From positions 72,059,554-72,123,553 of the forward strand of contig OX485803.1 in NCBI GenBank assembly GCA_950295325.1: a DNA stretch of 64,000 nt, read 5' to 3'. Origin of the DNA: Polytrichum commune (lineage: Eukaryota > Streptophyta > Polytrichopsida > Polytrichales > Polytrichaceae). Positions 12,941-24,516 of the stretch are shown one piece after another. The translations under genes and the position numbers were made by a program. Position 1 is the stretch's first letter; every line of letters begins with the position of its first letter. The notes under the pieces are model-generated. The model ran no database searches. It saw only the letters and a list, made by a program, of their open reading frames with translations, and was not told the origin of the DNA.

Positions 12941-15713
12941 TGATCACTCCTAACTTTTTTTATTACGTTCCTCTCTATGAAAACAAACCAAAATAACAAT
13001 ACCATATTTTTTATATCATGTAAGAATTTGCCTTATGACGCCGGTTTTTAATCAATTTTCAAGTCTCAAAAATTCTAGCCCAATCCATATTTTCCATCGG
13101 AAGACTACATAATGGCACTCACATCACTGCATCCAATGTTTCAAGTTTCAATCGACTTCTACAATCACTCTTCATCCAATTCTATTTGGAAAATCCACGT
13201 TCACATATAGTTATGCTTGCCAAGCCGAAGTTGCAGAGTTGAAATTGCAAGAGTTATAGGAATTTGGAAGTGTCTGCTAGAGTGCCAAGATTAGAGTCCA
13301 CTTATGTTTCCATTTGCAAATTACAACCAGTGTACTTTGTGACAAGCATTTTTTGGAGAGGCCTTCAATGTGACTGGTGGATCACAATGAATGGATCATG
13401 ATTAATTCCAGTAAGTCTATTTTATCATTAATAAGGCTTAATTAATTTGGTGAGCATACTTTCTTATTTAATTGGTCTTAATTAGGATTAATCAAAATTA
13501 ACTAGACTTAAATACATTCAATCACACTTAATTAGTTCAAATGCGTATAAATACTTTGTGAAAGTAGAAGGTATTAACTAAAAGATCATAGTATTCAACA
13601 TACTAAATTTTAAAACACTAATTTTAGTTCCATTTTAGAATGAAAAAGATCCTTTCAATGGCAAGTGACAAAAATCATAACCTCGGTGCTAATGAGGGTT
13701 TTATAATATTTTGACTTCCAAGTTATTGACATACTTTAATGGCGGTTTCACTTTGAAAATGAAATCCCAGTCAATTGCTTATTTACTCAATGGAAGTGAA
13801 CATATATATATTGGATTTTGGACCTTGAAGGTGAAGTGCACTCAACATGGGATTTGTGGATTAGTGCCCTTCAAGAATGCAAGGGCAATGGTGTTTTTTA
13901 AGTCGGGCGGGCGGGCAACAGTTTTCGGTTAGGTCTAGAAAATATGGAAGATCAAGGCCGGGCGGTTGCCCCTGCCCGAATCTACCTCCCCTATAAGTTC
14001 GTGGGGGGAACTTTAACGTCCCCCGTTGTCTACCTCAAGCTAGAATCATGCAATTGAGCCATTTGCATGGCTATGTGTCTTCATGTGGCAATGTCCAAGA
14101 GGCACAATTGACATGCATAGACGAGCGCAAGAAACATGTGGCCAATAAAAATTTGGAAAAGACGACCAAGTTGAGAGTCGAGTCATATGCTCTCTCATTG
14201 TATAACTTTCCAAGGTGACATCATAACATTTTGTTTCAATAATATGCCTTTCCAAGGCATCTCATTTGGCACCACTAAGGTAGAAAAACAAAAAATGGTC
14301 ATAGTCAAAGCACCTACTCCCAATCAAGACCTCATGAGGAACCTATAGGGTGCCATAAATTTGATCGTAATGGGACTGCATTTCAATTAGGCTAAAATCA
14401 ATAGTGTCATGACACATCATGACCTTAGTGTTGGTACTAAAGTGAGGAGGAGTGAGAGGTCAAAACACACACTTATGGTAGACTCTAGGCATTGGTAATA
14501 TATTCAGGCCAACTTTTGCTTCAAAAACTCATAATAATATCATTTGAAGGAATAAAACTATTGAAAATTTTGCAGTCCTCCTGAATTCTATCTTCCTGCA
14601 TGGGAAATTTTTGCACCACCTTGTAATTCTCCATGATTGGCACATAATCTCTTAAGTGATAAGTTATGGACGCCTCTACTCTAATGACCACTACGGTGCA
14701 CTAGACTAGGGGTAGAATCATTGTTATGTGAACACATAATGACTAATTATAAAAGTGGTGGCCCAAAGACGATGCAATGATTCATTGGATGGGTGTTGTA
14801 CCACACCACTTGCAGTCACTTGTGGGTGCCATTGAGTTAACCTTTTGTGTGCATTCGTACGTAGAGTAGGATGTTTTTGATGCTCAATTTAGGGAGACTC
14901 TATTGTACAAGTATGTCTCCTCGTTGGGAAAACGTAGTTAATTATCTGCATGGAATAAAATTATGAAACAACTTGCATTCTCATCGTTTCCTTTACTTCA
15001 TCTCTGGAAAATAATGCACAAAATTCAAGCCACACTTTCTGGCCGAATCAACTTATTCTCATCATTTTCCATATATCCATCTTACCAACATCATAGTTCA
15101 CCATGATGAACATACGGCTAACGGGCTCACATTCATGCCGGTGCATGGATACGGGCATTACTTTTACTTTATTTTGTTTTGTCTACCTTACCATAAAGGA
15201 GAGTAGGTGAACGCTACTTGGGAGTGCATTAATTAGTAACCGCATTAGAAAAGGTTTGAACCTTGAGCACAATATAATAACCAAAATCACAAACAGATTC
15301 ATCCGACACAGGGCAAGTGGGTTGAGGTGTTTATCACATGCTGGCATATCTTGATATTTGTGCAATGATGGGCATGTGTTAATTTTGTGAATAAAATAAA
15401 TGTGAGAATGACTCAACAAACGATTGTACTACATGGGTCACAGAGATGTGTGGCACACAAGGAAAGCCGTTCGGTAACAAAATCCGGATGAGTTCATCAA
15501 GAGGGCCGGATGGAAGTTAGTTTAGGTAAACATTTTCGAGTTGTTGCGTAAGACCCTTTTGTCCCCTCCTAGCTATTATAAGCTTTTTCTATTTACAAAA
15601 AAACCAAATAGGTGGTATAGAACCATCATTAACATTATTCAACTTTGTTAGCCCGTGCGGCGGGCCCAGGTGTCCAAACAAGGATATTCCCATATTTATC
15701 CCAATTAGCTATA
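12941..15713. other. Intergenic, no supported feature
   Basis: AT-rich spacer. No gene, terminal inverted repeat or tandem array was recognised. A GC-rich patch near 13905-14020 has no supported identity. Confidence 0.5.
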
Positions 15714-15722
15714 GTCTCCGCC

Positions 15723-16935
15723 TATGTTCGGGGAAAACCGACGGCTAGTTCATTATCAGCCGATGGATTTCCCCTCATGGCTGGTTCAAATTTCCAACCA
15801 TCGGATGGCAATCTGACTGTAATTTCAATCCTCCGGCAATTAGCCGATGGACCAGAAAATGTCCCGGAAATGTAGCCGATTCTTCTTGTGAGTACTGGAT
15901 TTCAGCCAGAAGCATCCAGAGCGCTATTTGTCTGGGACATCTGATGATGCACTTGAGGAAGTACCCTAAACCTTCAACTTTTTGAATAATGCAACCTTTC
16001 CATGACCAAATCCAATTGCTTCTATGAAGAATTGGGGAACCCTTGGCCTTCAAGCGGTGAAGGCATTGCTAGGTTCAATTCCTGCCAAGGTTATTAACTC
16101 TTCAAATTTAAACTTTTGAACATGCCTTTCTTTTCACTTATTCAAGATTTTGTACTAAGAAATGATTTCTAATAACTTTTCATACATTTTTTAAACAATT
16201 AGTGCCGATATGAATTCCATTTAATCGGATATTGGCCAATGAAAATATGAAAATATAGGCAATTGGCCGATTGATTTTACGAAAGACCGGCTCTTGCCGA
16301 TGTAAATTGGAAAAAATCCGACCCTTCATAGCAACTACCGGCAATTAGCCACTAAGGGCCGCTTTACACTTAGAGGCCGGGCCAATTCGTTGTGTAAGAG
16401 GCTTGAAATCCTCATTTGTGATTGGTCAAAAGGCTCAAATCGGCCCCAACCCCTTTACATCTAGAGGCCGGGCCGATTTGGTGGTATGATTTTTTAAATT
16501 AAAAAATGTATGTTATGACACGGCCCGAGCTTGTTGAATTGGGTGCACCCAAAATGGAAGGCCAATTCTTGGCCTAGAGGCCAATTCTTGGCCTAGAGGC
16601 CAATGTCATATTCCACTAAAAAAATCTTCTTAAATAAAGTATAATTTTTTAAAGTGAACTAGATCCATTGGATTATGTGGAATCTAAAGGCTCTATCTTA
16701 GATTATGCTACATCCGTTGGATTAGGCTAATTTTTTTGAATCAGCTTGGCTTCTTGGCCCGAGGGCCTTTACATATGGGAAAATTGGCCCCCGGTATAAT
16801 CTTATTATAATGTGTAGTAGAGGCCGGCCTCCAACCCAAAAAAGGCTGAAATTTTGTGCAATCGGCCTCAAGGGAAATTGGCCCGGCCTCTAGATGTAAA
16901 GCGGCCCTAAGACTTCAAAAACTTCCCGAACTCAG
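15723..16935 (+). mobile_element. Mutator-like MITE family M, copy 1, interrupted by a Tourist-like MITE
   Basis: The ends match copies at 30465-31123 and 52407-53066: left TATGTTCGGGGAAAACCG, right CTTCCCGAACTC followed by two more bases. A 9-base target-site duplication flanks it with one mismatch (GTCTCCGCC at 15714-15722, GTCTCCGCA at 16936-16944). The left end and the reverse complement of the right end share GTTCGGG(G)AA, an imperfect terminal inverted repeat. The 9-base duplication is typical of Mutator-like elements. No transposase remains. Removing the 552-base insertion at 16356-16907 leaves about 660 bases, the length of the other copies. Confidence 0.85.
16356..16907. mobile_element. 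Tourist-like (PIF/Harbinger) MITE nested in family M copy 1
   Basis: The element begins GGGCCGCTTTACA and ends TGTAAAGCGGCCC, with the inverted repeat continuing through AGAGGCCGGGCCAATT. It is flanked by TAA on both sides (16353-16355, 16908-16910), the 3-base target-site duplication expected of PIF/Harbinger elements. The interior repeats 'ggccaattcttggcctagag'. It is non-coding and absent from the same position in the other two family M copies. Confidence 0.85.
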
Positions 16936-17148
16936 GTCTCCGCATGAATGTGGGTAATGGCCCCGGCACGGGGACCAACAGTTGTGGCCAAGAAGCCACC
17001 AATGTCAAAGGTGACATGTTATAGAGATTCTAGGCCGGGCCCATCCCTTGCATGTGGGGGTCCCACTGCCTATTGGCGGACGACTAGTGACATATTTGTT
17101 TTTTGAGTGAGGCTTGCCATCAGGACGGAAGCCGCCATGTCACTATGA

Positions 17149-17688
17149 GGTTGTTTACACTATGGGCCATGAAGTTGTCCCAAGGTGTTGTAAAACCTAC
17201 GATTGGCTGTCGAACTCGTCCCATGACCACTTCAGTTTACACCGAGGGGAAAACAAATGGTCGAGTGACCATGGAGTTTGAGGTCCCCAAAAGACATATT
17301 GTAAGGCCTGCATTATCCATCGACATGGTCCAACGGGTATTGAGGTGGGAGAGGCAAATGAGGTGCTTTGGTAGAAAAAGGTAGGGGCCCATGGCAAAGA
17401 AACATTGCTATAATAATTTCGTACGTGAAGACAAAAAACAGTCGAACTTGATTTTTATTTTCAAAACTGCCTTTTTTGGGCATACATTGTAACAAACCAA
17501 CACATTCACTTTTTGGTGCATGGTCATTCCTCTTGATCTACATTCAGTGTACACCTAGTGAGGAACTTTATGAACGGATTTTTTAAGGAAAACATACCAT
17601 AGAAATTGGATCATGAAGTTAGACGACCATGATGGGAAAAAGACCATCTTCCATGATCCAACTTCATGGTCCATGGTGTAAACCAACC
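17149..17688. mobile_element. Probable decayed MITE with GGTTG(G)TTTACAC ends
   Basis: The left side reads GGTTGTTTACACTATGGGCC..ATGAAGTTG, and the reverse complement of the right side reads GGTTGGTTTACACCATGGACC..ATGAAGTTGG. These inverted ends are about 540 bases apart. A clean target-site duplication was not found, so boundaries are approximate. The end motif is close to the Tourist-like elements nearby. Confidence 0.5.
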
Positions 17689-17693
17689 CGTAA

Positions 17694-17747
17694 GTGACTT
17701 GTTGAATTTGATTGGTGGGTGCCCACGAATCAAATTCAGCAAGTCAC
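17694..17747. repeat. 54-base near-perfect palindrome
   Basis: The two 27-base halves are inverted copies with 24 of 27 positions matching; arms start GTGACTTGTTGAATTTGATT and end ATCAAATTCAGCAAGTCAC. It would fold into a hairpin with almost no loop. It lies directly right of the decayed MITE and left of a TATATATGTATG tract (17760-17788). Confidence 0.8.
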
Positions 17748-17936
17748 CTTGCTTGCATGCATATATATATATGTATGTATATATATGGGGCTGCCCAATA
17801 TATGTGGCCACTACCTCAATGGCCTGTGGGCCTAGCCTGACTTTAATAGCAATGTAAGGAAGCGAGTAAAGTGCTGCTGAATAGTGAGTCGTGAGCTACT
17901 TGCGGTGATGCACCACAAAAGCATATAATCTGGCTC

Positions 17937-18345
17937 TACAGTAGTGAGTTTATGTACGCTACAGTAAATAGAATATTTAATGTTTGATTATGTTTTAATG
18001 TTGTTACCACCCTACTAACCTCCTCACCGCTAATTTTCAATTTTTTTGACAATTAGTGTTAGAAGATATGCTAGAAGATATACTAGAAGACATGTTGGAG
18101 TTCTCTTTTTATTATCGTTATTTTTTATTTTTATTTTTTCCCATATCTTTACTAACATTGAATTCAAGGATGTAACTTCCATATATTACCATAGTTGGTA
18201 TTTAGTGTTTGATTTTACATTTAATGTTATTGACTTTCATAGGGTTGTTGAGATTTAGTGTATGCGTTTGTATTTAGTGTATCAAACACTAAATATCCTA
18301 TTTAGTGTAGTGAGTTTGATGATGTAGCAAAGCATTGTTTGGCTT
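17937..18345. mobile_element. Possible foldback element with inverted 'ctacaxtaaata' arms
   Basis: The arm 'gctacagtaaatagaatatt' (17966-17985) recurs inverted at about 18284-18325 as the complement of 'ctacactaaataggatattt'. Boundaries and a target-site duplication could not be fixed. The arms are imperfect. Confidence 0.3.
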
Positions 18346-19117
18346 GGTACACTAAATTGGATATTTAGTGTCACCATTTCTAATTGACTTGCTCAATACT
18401 AATTGTGAACCGCGGTGTAGTGTCACCAACACTAAATGTTAACCCAACATTATTTGTCATTCCTTGTAAAGTTTTGGGGGGATTATAGATTCACAGTGTT
18501 GCAATTACTGTCACTTACCAAGTGATTTTTCATCCAAATTCCAATCATCCATGACGACATTTCATCACAAGTTGCTGACAAGAGAAGGTTGGATTTTGAC
18601 CCATGGAGGGACTCATCCATCACCCGTGGCAATATTTGTTCACTTATACTTAAGAAGTGTCATCCAAACAATTACCATAGTGACATTAAATACCATATGT
18701 AGTATTCATATTCAAATTCGCATTTCGATATAAGTAAGGTATATGGGTGTCATTTGATTCATGTTTCACGTTCTCTAACTTCTACCAATTAGATTTACAC
18801 AAAAAAAGACTTGTGTTGCATTTGCAAATCTATGATGAAACATGTGCAAAAATCAAATTCAAAATTGGACATCCCCTACTTTAGTCATTGTTATTGGATG
18901 TGCATGTTTGATGATAATTCAACTGGATACATAGGTCCCTAAAAATTATGTTCACAAATGAGTGTAAGTAGTGATTAATATTTGAAGGCGTAGTCCAATC
19001 TTTATTAAACAAGTGTCTTTTATGTTGTTTGCTCTTTGATCCTCACTAAATTATTGATCTGTCACATATGGGGGTCCGATCAAGACACTGAGCCATTTGA
19101 GATTCCACCACCTTATA

Positions 19118-19364
19118 CTCTCTCTATTCCAAAATGATAGTCCGGTTTATATGTCCAGCTAGAAATTTGAGGCTCAAAGTCAAATATTTTTGCTCCAAAC
19201 TTTCATTGTCAAGAAGTCTTTCGACACTGCAACTTCGGGGGGCGTTTTGGAATAGTTGTTATTTTCTATTTTAAGAGTCACACTTATAACTACCCGGTCA
19301 ATGGTCAGTGGGCCAAAACTCGCCAAAGTTAGGAACACAAACAATCATTTTGGGACAAAGGGAG
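19118..19364. mobile_element. Stowaway-like MITE (Tc1/mariner type)
   Basis: The left end reads CTCTCTCTATTCCAAAATGA and the complement of the right end reads CTCCCTTTGTCCCAAAATGA, the classic Stowaway terminal pattern. TA dinucleotides flank both ends (19116-19117 and 19365-19366). The element is 247 bases and non-coding. Confidence 0.85.
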
Positions 19365-19460
19365 TATAAATGATAGTACAATGAATATAGTATTAAGTGT
19401 CACATGGTACTTTATGCCACTGTGGTGATGTTTCTAATGGCATCTCTTATGAATATATAA

Positions 19461-20047
19461 GGGCCGGTTCACACTATGGCCGTCGAAGTTGAGAGGCCGT
19501 GGGATTGAGTGGCCAAACTTTGTTGAGAGTCCAAAGAAATGAGCTGAAAATAGTCAATAAAATATAGTAAGTGGCGCCTTTGGCTGGGCATAGTATGAAG
19601 CCTCCAAAGGCTAAGCCCAAAGTCCTAACCTTTGGCCATGAACTCCCACGGCCTCTCGACTTGGACGGCCATAGTGTGAAGCCTCCAAAGGCCGAGCCCA
19701 AAGTCCAAACCCAAAGGAGCATCCCACTTTATTCCTTGCTCAAAATAACCCCTCCAATCTAATGGTCAAGATCTTGTCAATGATTGATATTCTAATGAAA
19801 AAAAAGTTCAGCCTCTCGACGGAAGTTTGGGTCGAGCATTTTGCTCGACCCAAACTTTGCTCGAGAGGCCGAACTCTTGGCGCCATAACTTCCTAAAAGT
19901 GCTGCCACCTAGGCTCTTTTGAAGGCGAAGTCCTTTGGACTTCGGCCTCTAGTGTGAAGGCCGAGAGGACGGACTTTGGACATTTCTGCATTTTCATTGG
20001 TCCAAACGCTTCTCCTCTCGAAGTTTGGCCATAGTGTGAACCGGCCC
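19461..20047. mobile_element. Tourist-like (PIF/Harbinger) MITE with internal hairpin
   Basis: Perfect terminal inverted repeats of about 21 bases begin GGGCCGGTTCACACTATGGC. TAA flanks both sides (19458-19460, 20048-20050). The interior holds a direct duplication of a unit containing 'tgaagcctccaaaggc' (about 19600 and 19680). A hairpin at 19824-19856 has a 15-base stem and a TTT loop, extended by outer complementary GCCTCTCGA/TCGAGAGGC. No coding capacity. Confidence 0.9.
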
Positions 20048-20049
20048 TA

Positions 20050-22345
20050 AGGGTGCGAGTATTGTCATCCCAACTTACTTTTACTTCAACCCAATGCCAA
20101 TTGTTAGAACAAAGTTGTTATATATTTTTATTTTTTATTTTTATTTTTTTTGTTTGCATCTTGACGTTTTGGTAATGAATTGTTGTCATGGATGATTGAA
20201 ATTGGGATGAATTACCACTTAGTCAGTGACGATAATCGCTACATTTTTAAATGCATAGGGCCCAAATTCTTTTGCAAGGAATGGCAAATAATGTTGGTAG
20301 TGCATGTTGTGTTTGTGGGCGCCACACGGGCGATTTACAATCACTATTGATCAAGGCTGATAGAATTAGAATTAGTGGCACTACATTCAATCTTTACAGT
20401 ACCGAGCATGAGGTAGTTTGGGATTGACTGGTTATTTCCCAACCAGCCCATATTTCTTAGGTTGTGAAGCACACAATTAGCACAAAAATGGTTGGCTTGA
20501 GGCCTTAGCCACTTTGCTCATAATTTTCAGAGCTTATGTGGACATTTCATTCTCTATCAAAGTGACGAGGGAAGTGTCATATAGGCCCCTTTGATTTTGT
20601 TGACTATTGGGCATATTACGGTTATCGTATTTTAAGCATGCAATTAAATTTCTTTTAAACACATGTCTTTTGGGCATATGTTATTGGAGCCACACCAAAG
20701 CACATGCAATAAAAATACATGTGTCATAATAAGATAAGCAAATGATATGGATTGCTTACCTTGTCATGTAGTTGGTGAACCTCATATGAGTTTGTGTGGC
20801 ATTGTCAAGGTGAAGATCCTCATGTTCATGAACCCAAAATGGATCATTGGGCCCAAACATAGTTAGATTGGAGTAGAGGTGCCCATAACTCATCACTTGA
20901 AGGATTTTGTGTCAAATCTGGAGGGGCATAAGACGGCGCAAATCTCTCCTATGTAGGAAAATAAAAATCAAGAAGGTTGCAAATTTCTTAGTAATTTTAT
21001 TCCTCAAATTGAAATTATTGTGAATTTTGAAACCAAAAGTTGGTTTGAACATATTGCTAGTGTCTAGAGTATGCCACAACCGCTCATTCCTCCTCATTTC
21101 AACACGCAAAACCATGACATGTGCCATGGCGCTATTGGTTTTGCCATGTTCAAAATTTAGTCCCAACCTAATTGAAACTCTTATATTATGTAGATTTCCG
21201 ATGGGACCCTAATTGGCAATATGCGCCTCTACTATAATTGGAACTCCCATGATTTAAGATGGATGAGGCTAATGTGGACACCTCCAATTCTTTTGAGTCA
21301 TCCAACATATGGTTTCAAACATTAGAAGCTCGAGCATGTTAACACTTACGAATTAAGATCAAAGAATTTGAAATCGCTAAAATCAGAGTTCATGAAGGTG
21401 TTGATCTACGCTCTAAGATCGAAGATTTTTTGCTTCTCAACATGGTTTTATAAGAGGGGGGGGGATGATAAAATAAGAGAGTTTGCATCTATTTGGGAGG
21501 AGAAATAGCCAATAATTATTTTGCAAAGAGAAATAAATTCTAAGGAGAATGTAATTATTGTCCTAAAAATTGCTACAAATTATGAAGTGTAAATTTTAGG
21601 ATTACAAATAGCTGATCTATAGGTTAACCCATAACAAATCATCTCAATGCCACTCATTGGCTATGACAATATCCGGAAGTTGATAGAAAGTTGGTGTGAT
21701 CGGGGCTTAAATCGGGAGAATAGACTGTTAGTTACAAATGAACTGATTGAGTTTGAGACATAACCGGTTGAAGTTCGAGACTTCAAGCGAATTACCGATC
21801 GGTTAAGAAGAATCGATGGAATGTTCCTTTACTTCAATAAAGAAAAACCCCAAAAATATAAAAATACAACTGGTTGGACTTGAAAACACCAGGACCTTGA
21901 CTGATTATATCTAAAATCTCCCGGAACATTGCCTCCTTGCAACCATCATGTGGTTAACTACATGCGAACATCTCCAACCCACTATTATCTAGAATCTGGT
22001 GGGCGAGAGGCCTACATGGAAACTTGCCCTAACTTATAAACAATAAAATAATTAATTACCACATCCCTTGCCCACAATGTAACGTTCTCATAAGGGCTGA
22101 AATGGTACAACATCTGGATTGTATATCAATCATCGGACGGTCAGGAATGCTGGGTATGAGCATGTCCATAGAGTATCCTAATCTGCTCCCAGATGATCTC
22201 CAGCCCAGCCTCTGGCTTTGCAGGGCACAAATATCCATCCTCTTTAACTTACTGTTTTCCTGAATTGCTTGCTGTAGTACATGTACATTGGATGGAGTGT
22301 TCTTCATGCTGAAAAAGCGGAGGCACAAGGAAAGCGAGGATTTCG
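20050..22345. other. Intergenic, no supported gene
   Basis: No coding frame with recognisable features. A weak inverted pair, 'agtagaggtgc' at about 20873 and 'gcgcctctact' at about 21220, may bound an old MITE, but no target-site duplication supports it. Confidence 0.4.
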
Positions 22346-22349
22346 TGTG

Positions 22350-23030
22350 GGGTCACATGCACATTTCGAAAGGTTCTGAAATGAAGTTTGGTAAGTCAAG
22401 GTAAAAGAATTTCAACATTCTTTAATTTTTAGGAGCTTGGTTTCAAGTTTGGTCCCTCTTTAATTGGATAGAATCATCCGTTTTCAAATTTTAATTCATG
22501 TGGAGGCCGCACACGTTAAAAAACGCCACTTTCGAAACGGAGCTTGGTAAGCCGAGGCAACAAGAAATTTTGGCTTTCACAAGTGTCTAACTTCGAGGAG
22601 CTTGATTTCAAGGTCAATCCTTCTTTTATCGGGTGTAAACGTCCGTTTTCAACTCCAATCCAAAACGGTGGTTTTGGAATGCTTGAAACCTCCGTTTCCA
22701 AGTGGAGTTGAAAATGGATGGTTTTAACTCAAAAAAGGAGGGACCAACCTTGAGACCAGGCTCCTCGAAGTTAGGCACACGCGAAGGTCGAAATTCTTTA
22801 CCTTGGCTTACCACACTCTGTTTCGAAACCAATATTTTTAAATGTATGTGGCCTCACCTTCAAAACGATAATTATGCAAGGCTTTTATAACCTCATGTTT
22901 CTGATCGGAGTCAAAAATGGATGGTCTTAACTTTATAAAAAGGGCCAACTTGAAACCAATTAGGCACACATTAAGGTCCAAAATTCTTTTAGCTCGACCC
23001 ACTCATCTTCGTAAGAAAACCGGCGTTTTC
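22350..23030. repeat. Long imperfect inverted repeat (about 320-base arms) with duplicated unit in each arm
   Basis: Order A (about 22376-22495), B (22536-22665), B' (22700-22825), A' (22905-23020), where B' and A' are inverted relatives of B and A. A and B share 'agtttggtaag..'/'agcttggtaag', '(g)aggagcttg(g/a)tttcaag' and 'atccgttttcaa'/'gtccgttttcaac'; B' carries the complement 'gttgaaaatggatgg' and 'cctcgaagttag'. The spacers between A and B and between B' and A' are also complementary ('ggaggccgcacacgtt' against 'atgtggcctcacc'). Identity by eye is about 70-75%. Short frames within it are by-products. Confidence 0.75.
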
Positions 23031-23038
23031 TGAACATA

Positions 23039-23701
23039 CAGTATAGTCCACCCTCTATAAATGTTACACCTATAAGTGTTAACCCTCTCTAAATGTTAAC
23101 TTTCTTCTACTCCCCACATATTGCACACTATAAATGTTAAACGTGTTAACTATTAACAAAATGGTACTCCCTTCTTTGTAAATTTGACTCTATAAATGTT
23201 AACGAATGAAATGTCACCGAAGAAGATGTATGGGATGTTTTAGGCTCTATTGGTGGGACTTCTAATGTCTCAGATGATGATTGTGAGGGAGAGGAGTGTG
23301 AGGTGGAACCCATTCCATCTTATAGTGACTTGCAATCTAGTTTTGGTACCATTAGAAGGTACATGGAATCACGTTCATGTGATGTGTCCAAGTATGTGGG
23401 TTTGTTGGTGCAGATTGAGAAATATTTGCAAGTTGTGCATGCAGATGAATCTCACCAAAGAACCATTGATTCATACTTCACCCGTGATTTGTAAACTTGA
23501 TATTGAATAAAGTTTTGATTGGGTTTGCAATTTTATGAATGGCATTCTCTCACAAGGACTCTTCACAATTGCTTATATTTATAAATGTTAAGATTTGTAT
23601 ATTGCTCAAAAAAGTAAATTTATAATTGTTAACTGTTAACACCTCTATAAATGTTAACTTTGATCCACTCCCGAGGGTTAACATTTATAGAGGGTAGACT
23701 G
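23039..23701 (+). mobile_element. Pogo-like (Tc1/mariner) deletion derivative
   Basis: The left end reads CAGTATAGTCCACCCTCTAT and the complement of the right end reads CAGTCTACCCTCTATAAATG. TA dinucleotides flank it (23037-23038, 23702-23703). This CAGT...CCTCTATAAAT pattern resembles plant pogo-related elements. Motifs with 'tataaatgttaa' are repeated subterminally. The interior keeps one short coding remnant (separate entry). Confidence 0.8.
23219..23494 (+). pseudogene. Pogo-type transposase C-terminal remnant
   Basis: A frame of about 90 codons ends at the TAA finishing at 23494. It is acidic at first, then carries a helical stretch, and ends in QRTIDSYFTRDL, like the short tails after the DDE domain in pogo/Tigger-type transposases (family knowledge, not searched). 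The DNA-binding and DDE parts are missing and there is no proper start codon, so it cannot encode an active transposase. Confidence 0.5.
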
Positions 23702-23703
23702 TA

Positions 23704-24516
23704 TGTGGAAGTTCCCTCAAGTTTGTCAGATGCGAGTCTCCGAGCCGGAAGGGGATGCCGACATCTGGCCAGACCCCTTGACGTCTTTCCTCGCTCATCG
23801 CGGACTTTGATCAGCCACTCCGACATGCTATCACCCTAACTTTAATCTGTTGGTGACGATCATTGACACTGGTGGCCATTGTGTTGGCAGGCTTAGCTTA
23901 ATACACCATCATCAAGTAAGTGCATAGTGGAAGTCATCAGCTTATAAGAGCCGCGATGGCAGGTTCATCATCAGGCGTTTCAACTTTGTGGAGGAGGCGA
24001 GGAGAAGGAGAAGATAGGCCGGGCAGCAGCTTGTCTCCCTTTGTTGTCTCCCTTTCATGCCTTCGAGATCTTTGTCTGCGTCGAGTTTTACAGAAAGTTC
24101 AGATTCCAGGTTTCCGCGGCGACTAGTCGGCGCATGCAGCATTAAATGTTGCCTTTCTTAATGGGTTTCCAATCTATCAATTAATCTGAACCTCGTCTCA
24201 TCCGAGTCCTGTGCCGCATGTGATGGTGTGAGGCTGATGGGTTCGGCTATGGTGACGAAGACCGGAATGTGGTAATGTGGTCGAAGTGATTAGAAGAGTT
24301 TTGGAGCTCTGGAAAAAGGTTAATTGTGAAGGAGCACTTGCAACGATGACATGCTTGTTCTGTAGAAGGACGTTGCAAGGAATGACGGGGATTGGTTCAC
24401 AGATTCGGTACTAGCAAGTGCTTGGAAAAGGAGTTAATTGTATTCAAGAAATTCATCGTTCAACTTTGGAAAGCAAGTTTGTGGTTGGCAACTGTGTTTT
24501 GGTGGAAGAAAGAATT
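23704..24516 (+). promoter_or_regulatory. Upstream region of the MATE gene with a possible uORF
   Basis: This region is richer in GC than the flanking spacer and is the likely promoter and 5'UTR. A 22-codon upstream frame (ATG at 24346, TAG ending 24414) lies 102 bases before the chosen start and would be translated if the 5'UTR extends that far. No TATA box was assigned. Confidence 0.3.

Noticed and set aside
20873-21235. Possible MITE with 'agtagaggtgc' ends
   Set aside because: The match is only about eleven bases with mismatches and there is no target-site duplication.
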